A DNA stretch of 64,000 nt, taken from Elusimicrobiota bacterium (lineage in GTDB: Bacteria; Elusimicrobiota; Elusimicrobia; UBA1565; UBA9628). The stretch is from the NCBI GenBank assembly GCA_016194705.1, contig JACQAZ010000048.1:1-64000 (forward strand), written 5' to 3'. The translations under genes and the position numbers were made by a program. This document shows, piece after piece, positions 58,418-64,000 of the stretch. How positions within the stretch are numbered: the first letter of the stretch is position 1; every line of letters begins with the position of its first letter. Under the pieces are notes generated by a model. The model did no database searches. It worked only from the letters and a program-made list of their open reading frames with translations, and was not told where the DNA came from.

Positions 58418-59071
58418 TCAGTCGAACTTGAGGCCGGTCTGGCTCAGCTCGTCGAGCTTGTTGATCGAGTCGTGGGCCGAGCTGAAGTTCCGGCGCGGGA
58501 AGGGCGGCCCCGGCATCGGGCGCTCGCCCTGGCAATAGATCTCGCGCGAGCTGAGCAGGCAGTCCTGGTCCTCGAGCCGCGAGTGGAAGGAGCCCACGGT
58601 CTGCGCCGAGCCGGCGTCCGCGAAATTGACGCGCCAGTCCTCGTTGCACTTCTGGTACTCTTCCTCCACCAGCCAGCGGCCGCCCATGCCGCAGGGGGCG
58701 CCGTCCCGCAGAGACCTCCAGGTCCTGCCGTAGTAATCGACGCTGCGCAGGCTCGCCAAGTCGACGGGCTGGCCGATGTCCCTGCCTTTGAGCGTGAAGT
58801 TCCACGAGCCGTCGCGGGTCGGGGCCTTGCCGGAGAACTTGGCCTGCTTGTCCTTGCCCTGGCTGACCGTGACGGTGAACTTGCCCGACGAGCCGGCGGC
58901 GAATTGGACCTTGGTGGCCCCGGCGACGAACTCGACGGTCTTGCCGCTCTCGTCAACGAGGCGCACAGGTGCTGCTCCCGACAGGGTGAGCTGGCCGTTG
59001 CGGGTTTCCTCTCCGCAAGCGGCCATGATGAGCGCGGCCAGACACAGGACGAACGAAGTTTTTTTCTTCAT
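58418..59071 (-). CDS. Lipoprotein of unknown function
   Basis: 217 residues. Lipobox IMAAC gives lipidation at Cys19. The mature part has a beta-rich N-terminal half (LTLSGAAPVRLVDESGKTVEFVAGATKVQF) and a C-terminal part with four cysteines (APCGMG, QKCNED, DCLL, IYCQG). No family recognised. The ATG at 59071 has AAGGAGG 12 bases upstream. Confidence 0.7.
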   Translation of the reverse strand: MKKKTSFVLCLAALIMAACGEETRNGQLTLSGAAPVRLVDESGKTVEFVAGATKVQFAAGSSGKFTVTVSQGKDKQAKFSGKAPTRDGSWNFTLKGRDIGQPVDLASLRSVDYYGRTWRSLRDGAPCGMGGRWLVEEEYQKCNEDWRVNFADAGSAQTVGSFHSRLEDQDCLLSSREIYCQGERPMPGPPFPRRNFSSAHDSINKLDELSQTGLKFD

Positions 59072-59130
59072 TGGCGATGACGTCCTCCTTATCTCCCAGA
59101 GTCGGCTCATTCTAGCAATAATAAGGCGCC

Positions 59131-60813
59131 TTAATGACAGCCCTTTGCGTTCTCGGACTCGTATTTTTTGAGGGGCCCCAGGTTCACGGCTTTGCGGCGC
59201 TCGTCGATTCTCGGCGGGTCCTCGAAGGGATCGGGCTCCCAGCGGCCGGGCGCTGCGCAGCCGCCTTGAGTCGCGAACCTTTGCGGCCGTTCTTCGTGGA
59301 CGGCCACGCGGTCCCAGAGCAAAGCGAAGTTCGCGGGATCGGTCTCGCCGGAGTGATAGAGCCGCTCAAGCTTGCCGAGGACTTCCTTCTGAAAGGGCAC
59401 GTCCTCGTCCGAGTGCTGGACGACGAGCCAGGCCGCCGTGTCGGCGTCGTTGCCCCACTCGCCGATCTTGAACCACCCGTAGCGCTTTAGCAAAGGCTTG
59501 AGATCCGCCGCGTCGGCCGTATCGAGCGCCTGGAGCTGGCGGTCGAACCTCTTCATGTAGTACTTGGTCTCGTCGCGCGAATAATTCTTTTCGAAAGGCA
59601 GGTTGAATTTTCGCCGCAAGAGGACGTCGGTCTTGAGCATGTGCTCGAGCTTCATCTTGACCCATTTTCTGTCTGCGGAATCGGCGGGACGCTTGGCGAA
59701 CTCAACTCGAGCCTCGGCGATTTGCGCGTCCGTCGCCGCCAAATCGGCGTCCGCGCGCGGGTAGCGCGCGGCAGTCAGGAGATAGACTGCGAAGCTCGCG
59801 AGCCAATGCTCTCCTTCATAGTGCCCGCTGGCGACATTGGCGAGCGCGTCGGCGGCGTGGCGGTCCGCGGCTTCCTCGAGGGTCTTTCTGACCGCATCAC
59901 CGGCGGGCAAGGCGGCCGAGACGCCGCGCAGGCACCAGGCCCGCGAGAGGTTGAGCCCGTCGAGGTGCACGAGCTTGGGATCCGAGCGGTCGCTCACCGT
60001 CGCGGGGACCGAGAGGCTTTTGGGAAGCTCGGGCAGGAAGGCGTGGAACCAGGCGGAAAACTCCGCGGGCGAGAGCACGCGCCGCATGAGGTCGGCTTCC
60101 ATGAGCGCCGGCGAGAAGAAATCCTCGCCTCCGGGCTCCCAGGAGGCCGGATAGTCCTTGTCGGCGGCGTAGTAGTCCATGGCGCGCGCGACCAGGAGAT
60201 CCTCGAGCTTGGAGTTCTTTGCTGCGCGCGCGTAGTCGAGGGCGAACGCGATGCCGAAGGCCGTGTTGGGGTGCACGCCGGTGCGGATCGCGTAGGTCTG
60301 CTTGGGCAGGAAGTCCTCGTAGCGGGCGGCCAGGGCCTGGGCCAGCGGCTCGAGGTTTTTGGCCCAGCGCCGGGCGTCGGCGTCGTCGCTTGCGAGCAGC
60401 TCTTCTTGGAGCTTGAGCAGCCAAGCCCAGCCGTAGGTGCGCTCGAAGCTCTTGCGCTCCTTCTGGCCGAGGTAATCGATCTCGCCGGCGACGTTTTTCG
60501 CGGTCAGGTTCTCGTCGAGCGCCTTGCGGATCTCGCCGGCCTCCGGCAGGCCGGGGAATTCCCTCAGCAGCCGCGCGAGCAGCCAATGGCCGTGCAAGCA
60601 GGAGTGCCAGTCGAAGCAGCCGTAGAAGGCCGGGTGCATGGCCTTGGGGCTGCGGACGTCGGCGGCGTCAGCCATGACGTGGTCGGGCTTGTTGGGATAC
60701 TCCTGGCGCACGCACTTCAGCGCGAGCTTCGAAAATCGCGAAGCGTCGCCGGCGGAGAGCTCCGAGGCGGCGGCGGGGCTAAGCCAGGCTAGAAGGGCCA
60801 GCGCGAGGTGCAC
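59131..60813 (-). CDS. Secreted DUF2891 protein fused to a DUF6624-like domain
   Basis: 560 residues. A signal peptide (to about 16) is followed by DUF2891 (about 20-360: HPAFYGCFDWHSCLHGHWLL, GEIDYLGQKERKSFERTYGWAWLLKLQ, HLDGLNLSRAWCLRG), an alpha/alpha barrel-like family of unknown activity. The C-terminal 160 residues (PLLKRYGWFKIGEWGNDADTAAWLVVQHSDED, LLWDRVAVHEERPQRFATQ) resemble DUF6624. GTG start six bases after TAGAAT. Confidence 0.8.
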   Translation of the reverse strand: MHLALALLAWLSPAAASELSAGDASRFSKLALKCVRQEYPNKPDHVMADAADVRSPKAMHPAFYGCFDWHSCLHGHWLLARLLREFPGLPEAGEIRKALDENLTAKNVAGEIDYLGQKERKSFERTYGWAWLLKLQEELLASDDADARRWAKNLEPLAQALAARYEDFLPKQTYAIRTGVHPNTAFGIAFALDYARAAKNSKLEDLLVARAMDYYAADKDYPASWEPGGEDFFSPALMEADLMRRVLSPAEFSAWFHAFLPELPKSLSVPATVSDRSDPKLVHLDGLNLSRAWCLRGVSAALPAGDAVRKTLEEAADRHAADALANVASGHYEGEHWLASFAVYLLTAARYPRADADLAATDAQIAEARVEFAKRPADSADRKWVKMKLEHMLKTDVLLRRKFNLPFEKNYSRDETKYYMKRFDRQLQALDTADAADLKPLLKRYGWFKIGEWGNDADTAAWLVVQHSDEDVPFQKEVLGKLERLYHSGETDPANFALLWDRVAVHEERPQRFATQGGCAAPGRWEPDPFEDPPRIDERRKAVNLGPLKKYESENAKGCH

Positions 60814-60819
60814 CAGCCG

Positions 60820-60825
60820 ATTCTA
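60820..60825 (-). promoter_or_regulatory. -10 box (TAGAAT) six bases before the GTG at 60813
   Basis: Six-base gap to the start codon and no SD. Confidence 0.55.
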
Positions 60826-60837
60826 GCCTATTTCCCG

Positions 60838-61086
60838 CTAGTCGTTGAAAGGGAAGGGGTGGAGGACGTCCTCGACCTGGCGCGCCGCCATCGGCATGTT
60901 GAGGCGCATCCAGTACAGGATGTCGTCGACCACCGGCTCGGCGTGATCGGGGTCCTCGGCGCAGACGAGCTCGGAGACCATGGTCAGCTGGGCGGGCGTG
61001 AGCACTTGGATGATCGCGGAGTGCAGCGCCTTGCGGCGATAAGACGCGATGGACCTGACGGGAGAGGACGTGGCTTGAGTGATCAT
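60838..61086 (-). CDS. Small cytoplasmic protein of unknown function
   Basis: 82 residues, mostly helical (ALHSAIIQVLTPAQLTMVSELV, AEPVVDDILYWMRLNMP). One cysteine. No signal peptide. TATCCT lies six bases before the ATG, which supports it being a real, leaderless gene. Family not recognised. Confidence 0.6.
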   Translation of the reverse strand: MITQATSSPVRSIASYRRKALHSAIIQVLTPAQLTMVSELVCAEDPDHAEPVVDDILYWMRLNMPMAARQVEDVLHPFPFND

Positions 61087-61092
61087 GATATT

Positions 61093-61098
61093 AGGATA
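61093..61098 (-). promoter_or_regulatory. -10 box (TATCCT) six bases before the ATG at 61086
   Basis: Six-base gap to the start codon; no SD. Confidence 0.5.
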
Positions 61099-61194
61099 CC
61101 GCGACCGCCGTCAAACGGGTATGACCGCGGCCAATCGCGCGAATTGATCGCCAACAATAGGACGTACGGCCTAAGGCTTCTGGGCCTTCTCGCT

Positions 61195-62415
61195 TCAGGG
61201 GCGTAGGACCGCGATGCCGTCGTAGGCGTTTCTCGGGCAGCTCGAACTCGGGTGCTGGCCCCACTGCACGACGACGAGGCCGGGCCCTGGAAGGTAGGAG
61301 GACCAAGAGACCAGCTGGGCGTCCTTGATCCGGGCGATCTTGGTCTCTCCCTTCACGAGGTCGGCGCCTGAGAAGCCCAGCTGAGTCCCGGGAAAGGCGT
61401 AGCCGTTGTTGCCGTGGCCGGAGTCGCGCTTGGGATCGGGGACCGGCTTGACCTGCTCGGGCGTCTGCAGTCCGAGTTCGGCGAGCGCGCGGTTGGCCAG
61501 AGCCACGCGCTTTTGGACCTCGATCGCCTTGGACTTGCGCACCGGGACCGGCCGGTTGTAGGAATCGGTGGGCTCGGTCATCGTTTTGTCGACCAAGGGC
61601 AGACGCGCCAAGACCGACCCGGTCTTGGCGTCGACGAAGGCCAGGTCGCTGCTCCAGACCCAGCTGAAATCGTTCTCCTTGACCTCGACCGAGGCGCGAT
61701 CGTAGACGACGGCGGCCGCGATGCCGCGCACGGGCTCGTAGGCGGCGCGCCGGCCCGAGGTGAAATCCTGGCCCGCGGCGAGCACCTCCTCGAGCTTGAG
61801 CGAGGCCGTGCCCGGCACGGAGGCCGCGAGATTGGCCAGGCGAGGCTCCTTGAGGATTGCGGCGAGGTCGGGGTCGGTCAGAACGAGGAGGTAGGTCTTG
61901 GCCGGGGCCTTGGCGATGAGGCCGGAAAGAGCGTCGAGGGCATCGGGAGTCTTGCCGGCGGCCAGGTAGGCCGCCGCCAGATGCGCCGCGGCCTCCTCGA
62001 AGCCGGGATCGAAGCGCAGGGCGGTCAAAAAGGCCTTGGCCGCGGCCGCGGGGTTCTTGGAGCGCAGCAGAGAAAGTCCCTGAGCGTCCTCCGAGCGAGC
62101 CCACAAGTCGTTGAGCGCGAAGGTCTGCTCGTCTTCCAAACCGCACTCGCCGGTGAACCTGACCGTGACGCGCGTCCTGTCATCCGTCGCGGAAGCCCGC
62201 GTCAAGGCCGTGACCGGCCAATCGTAGCCCGGCCTATCCTCGGGCCGCGGGACGGCGGCGAATTGTCCGTCGCGTACGACGCAGAGGCCGCCGTCCTTGA
62301 CCTCGAGGGCCAGGCCGTTGGGGAGCAGGACGCGGGTCGCGTTGGAGAGCGGAATCCCGCGGTCGGCGAAGGCCGGGGCGCAGAGCAGGCCCAGGAACAG
62401 CGGGAGCGTCTTCAT
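61195..62415 (-). CDS. Secreted protein with TPR-like middle region
   Basis: 406 residues. A signal peptide (MKTLPLFLGLLCAPAFA), a beta-rich N-terminal part with a possible Cys pair (GLCVV, GECGLE), one or two TPR units (about 118-165: GLSLLRSKNPAAAAKAFLTALRFDP, AAHLAAAYLAAGKTPDALDAL) and a C-terminal beta domain (AAVVYDRASVEVKENDFSWVWSSDLAFVD, GLVVVQWGQHPSSSCP). No enzyme motif seen. TAGAAT lies eight bases before the ATG. Confidence 0.68.
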   Translation of the reverse strand: MKTLPLFLGLLCAPAFADRGIPLSNATRVLLPNGLALEVKDGGLCVVRDGQFAAVPRPEDRPGYDWPVTALTRASATDDRTRVTVRFTGECGLEDEQTFALNDLWARSEDAQGLSLLRSKNPAAAAKAFLTALRFDPGFEEAAAHLAAAYLAAGKTPDALDALSGLIAKAPAKTYLLVLTDPDLAAILKEPRLANLAASVPGTASLKLEEVLAAGQDFTSGRRAAYEPVRGIAAAVVYDRASVEVKENDFSWVWSSDLAFVDAKTGSVLARLPLVDKTMTEPTDSYNRPVPVRKSKAIEVQKRVALANRALAELGLQTPEQVKPVPDPKRDSGHGNNGYAFPGTQLGFSGADLVKGETKIARIKDAQLVSWSSYLPGPGLVVVQWGQHPSSSCPRNAYDGIAVLRP

Positions 62416-62460
62416 CGAGCCGCATTCTACAATAAGAAGCGCGGCCCCGTCCGGCGGCGC

Positions 62461-62967
62461 CTAGCCGGGAACCCTCGTGGGCGTCGCGATCGCGAGCAGA
62501 ATCTTGTTGCAGCTTTGGGGCAGGAGATCGGTCTTCTGGGTGATCTTCTCCAGCTCGAGACAGATGTAGGTCGATTCGACTTTGAACGTCGTATTCCGAA
62601 TGTATTGATGGGCGACGCCCATGGCCGCCTGGAGATTGCGCATCTCCTTGGTCAGGGTCGAAACGGCCCTGAACAGCGACTGGGCCGAGCGCACGGTCTC
62701 CTCCTCGTAGTGCGCGGCGCGTTCGAGGCGGGCGAGCAGGTTGGGCAGGTCCAGGGCCTCGCCGCCAAAGGTCTTGACGTGCTTATTGAAGACCTGGAGA
62801 TCGTCTCCGAAGGCGCGGTCCCGGACCGGGAAGCCGTTCTTAAGGGCGTTGGCGACGTGCTGGGCGCGGAAGGCGAAGTCCTCGGCTCGGGCATGCAGGG
62901 CCCGGGCTCCATCGGTGACGACGGAGACCCGCTCTTCGAGGAGCTTGACCAAGTGCTGTTGTTCCAT
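62461..62967 (-). CDS. Helical cytoplasmic protein of unknown function
   Basis: 168 residues, almost all alpha-helix with coiled-coil character (HARAEDFAFRAQHVANALKN, LLARLERAAHYEEETVRSAQSLF). No signal peptide, TM helix or known domain. No SD or clear -10 near the ATG. It reads as a real gene from codon pattern but is not assigned. Confidence 0.5.
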   Translation of the reverse strand: MEQQHLVKLLEERVSVVTDGARALHARAEDFAFRAQHVANALKNGFPVRDRAFGDDLQVFNKHVKTFGGEALDLPNLLARLERAAHYEEETVRSAQSLFRAVSTLTKEMRNLQAAMGVAHQYIRNTTFKVESTYICLELEKITQKTDLLPQSCNKILLAIATPTRVPG

Positions 62968-63161
62968 GGCTTGCGGCCCAGAACGCGTGCGATCGGCGGC
63001 TTTGCAGTTGCAGGAAGATAAGGCCTCCTATGCTGCGCTTCCATTAGTATGGGCCCCCTCCTTCGAGAAGTCAAGACCCCCTCGGTCAGACAAGGTCGGA
63101 AAATCCCCTGGTCCGAACGGGAGGGTCTTCCGGGATCAGCGCGAGCTGGCCTGGTAGTCCT

Positions 63162-63614
63162 TTAGTTGGAGAGGCGCTTCTCGAGCGTTCTGAGGCGCTT
63201 GTCGTGGTCGAGCAAGGTCTCGGCGCGCAGGGCCGAGCGGCCGGTGAAATCATCCATTCGAGCCGTGATCTCGGCGACGTCCTTCTTAGTGGCGGTTTGG
63301 GCCAGGGTCTCCTTGACTTGGATCATTTCGCCCCTGAGCGCAGCCACATCCACGACGACCTTGGTCAAGACCGTCTTCACGGTATAGAGATCCTTTTCGA
63401 CGGCGTCGAAACGGGACTCGATGCGGTGTTCCAATGAGTCGAACCGCTGGTCCATGGCGTCGAACCGTTGATCCATTTTGTCGAACCGCTGGTCCATCCG
63501 ATCGAACCTGGCGTCGATCTGCGTGAACCGGGCGTTGATTTGGTCGAACTGCGTGCCGATATGGTCGAAGAACGGTCTCAAGGCGGTGACGATCTGCTCC
63601 ATGTCGATTTCCAT
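63162..63614 (-). CDS. Heptad-repeat coiled-coil protein
   Basis: 150 residues from the ATG at 63614, which has GGAGGG six bases upstream; a longer frame to 63746 crosses the promoter. Residues about 15-65 consist of seven-residue repeats of the type RFDxMDQ, encoded by 21-base DNA repeats, then a continued coiled coil (YTVKTVLTKVVVDVAALRGEM). Similar Phe/Asp heptads occur in DUF1640-like and prophage proteins, but no firm family. An ECF-type promoter at 63663-63690 drives it. Confidence 0.75.
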   Translation of the reverse strand: MEIDMEQIVTALRPFFDHIGTQFDQINARFTQIDARFDRMDQRFDKMDQRFDAMDQRFDSLEHRIESRFDAVEKDLYTVKTVLTKVVVDVAALRGEMIQVKETLAQTATKKDVAEITARMDDFTGRSALRAETLLDHDKRLRTLEKRLSN

Positions 63615-63662
63615 TATACCCTCCGTGCGTTTGGGCGGCAAGGGCCCAAGGGCCCTTAAGGG

Positions 63663-63690
63663 TATACGAATGAGGGGGGTGAAAAGTTCC
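63663..63690 (-). promoter_or_regulatory. ECF-sigma-type promoter GGAAC-N17-CGTATA (second copy)
   Basis: Minus-strand GGAAC (63690-63686) and CGTATA (63668-63663) with a 17-base spacer containing CACCCCCC, as at 18164-18191. The transcript would carry a roughly 45-base GGGCCC-rich leader and the SD of the coiled-coil gene. Confidence 0.6.
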
Positions 63691-63715
63691 CTTCTCCGTC
63701 GGAGAGAGTCCCGGA

Positions 63716-64000
63716 TCAGCCCGGCTTGCCGCAGTTGATCATCCACGGCGTGCCGAAGCGATCCGTGAACATCCCGAAGCGCAGCGCCCAGAAAGTCTCC
63801 TGGACGGGCATCTGGACCTCGCCTTCCTCAGAAAGCAGCTTGAAGACCCGGTCGGCCTCCGCCGGCGCGTCGATGTTCAGCGCGACCGAAAAGCCCTGCG
63901 GCTTCTGATGACGACCCGGGAACGAGTCGGCCGCGCCCAGCGTTTGGCCGCCCAAGGCGAAGGTGGCGTGGATGATTTTCTTGCTCCAATCGGGAGGAAG
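63716..64000 (-). CDS. PhnB-like VOC-family protein, C-terminal part
   Basis: The last 94 residues of a PhnB/3-demethylubiquinone-type glyoxalase-fold protein; the 5' end lies beyond the window. IIHATFALGGQTLGAAD, GFSVALNIDAPAEADRVFKLLSEEGEVQMPVQETFWALRFGMFTDRFG-type pattern and PWMINC at the end are typical. These proteins have a metal-site VOC fold, but many have no known activity. The frame is open to the edge. Confidence 0.88.
   Translation of the reverse strand, partial: LPPDWSKKIIHATFALGGQTLGAADSFPGRHQKPQGFSVALNIDAPAEADRVFKLLSEEGEVQMPVQETFWALRFGMFTDRFGTPWMINCGKPG

Noticed and set aside
63420..63560. CRISPR-like or satellite array
   Set aside because: The 21-base periodicity stays in frame and encodes heptads; there are no unique spacers between constant repeats.

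Overview
This is a GC-rich, gene-dense bacterial chromosome segment with about 68 protein genes on both strands. It carries no rRNA or tRNA gene and no CRISPR array that I can see. The genes point to a diderm. There is a Pal/CpoB/TolB cassette, many signal peptides and lipoboxes, several type IV prepilin-like genes with a very conserved FTLIELLVVVLIIGILAAIA N-terminus, and a pilus/secretion ATPase. The mix of such pilins, membrane glycosyltransferases fused to TPR repeats, and secreted proteins of unknown function resembles Elusimicrobiota (groundwater or sediment lineages). That placement is from memory of such genomes, not from a search.

Layout. 1-114: start of a prepilin running off the left edge. 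407-3850: a tightly overlapping + operon for nucleotide sugars (epimerase, rfbB, thymidine kinase, rfbA). 3878-10248 (-): a GT-C/TPR membrane protein, a REC-first histidine kinase, a peptidoglycan amidase, and a GspE/PilB-type ATPase broken by one in-frame TAG. 10317-14967 (+): a DUF2723 membrane protein, then proB, a pilin, and proA. 14964-24015: an HtrA-like protease, a small secreted protein, a cyclophilin, an orphan transposase-like gene, a lipoprotein, a saccharopine-dehydrogenase-like enzyme, a 1048-residue duplicated membrane protein, a response regulator, and a second copy of the pilin. 24122-26027 (+): a two-component pair. 26063-30286 (-): pal, cpoB, tolB and a glycosyltransferase. 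30366-32120 (-): a secreted HAD-like protein. 32691-38919 (-): a DAB inorganic-carbon uptake cassette (dabA, dabB and a second antiporter-like subunit) behind gpmA and a response regulator. 39382-44858 (-): a TMTC-like protein, a diguanylate cyclase, a response regulator, a MauE/DsbA-like pair and a subtilisin.

45594-48535 (+) is the most unusual stretch. Three consecutive secreted-protein genes lie here, two with GPGCG/GPGCGGH repeats right after the signal peptide. Between them are three copies of a stem-loop with an invariant nine-base loop and stems that stay paired. 48608-51277 (-) is a LemA/TPM/TPM set with mtgA. 51338-53484 are two DUF2157-like membrane proteins. 54569-56314 is a four-gene pseudopilin operon. 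56317-57694 is a Nudix hydrolase followed by a fluoride riboswitch, crcB and a frameshifted DUF190 gene. The right end holds secreted or hypothetical proteins, a DUF2891/DUF6624 fusion, a heptad-repeat coiled-coil protein and a PhnB-like gene cut by the edge.

Two features run through the whole window. First, many genes have a -10 hexamer exactly six bases before the start codon and no Shine-Dalgarno, so leaderless mRNAs look common; genes that do have a leader usually have a good SD. Second, two places carry an identically spaced GGAAC-N17-CGTATA promoter, typical of ECF sigma factors.
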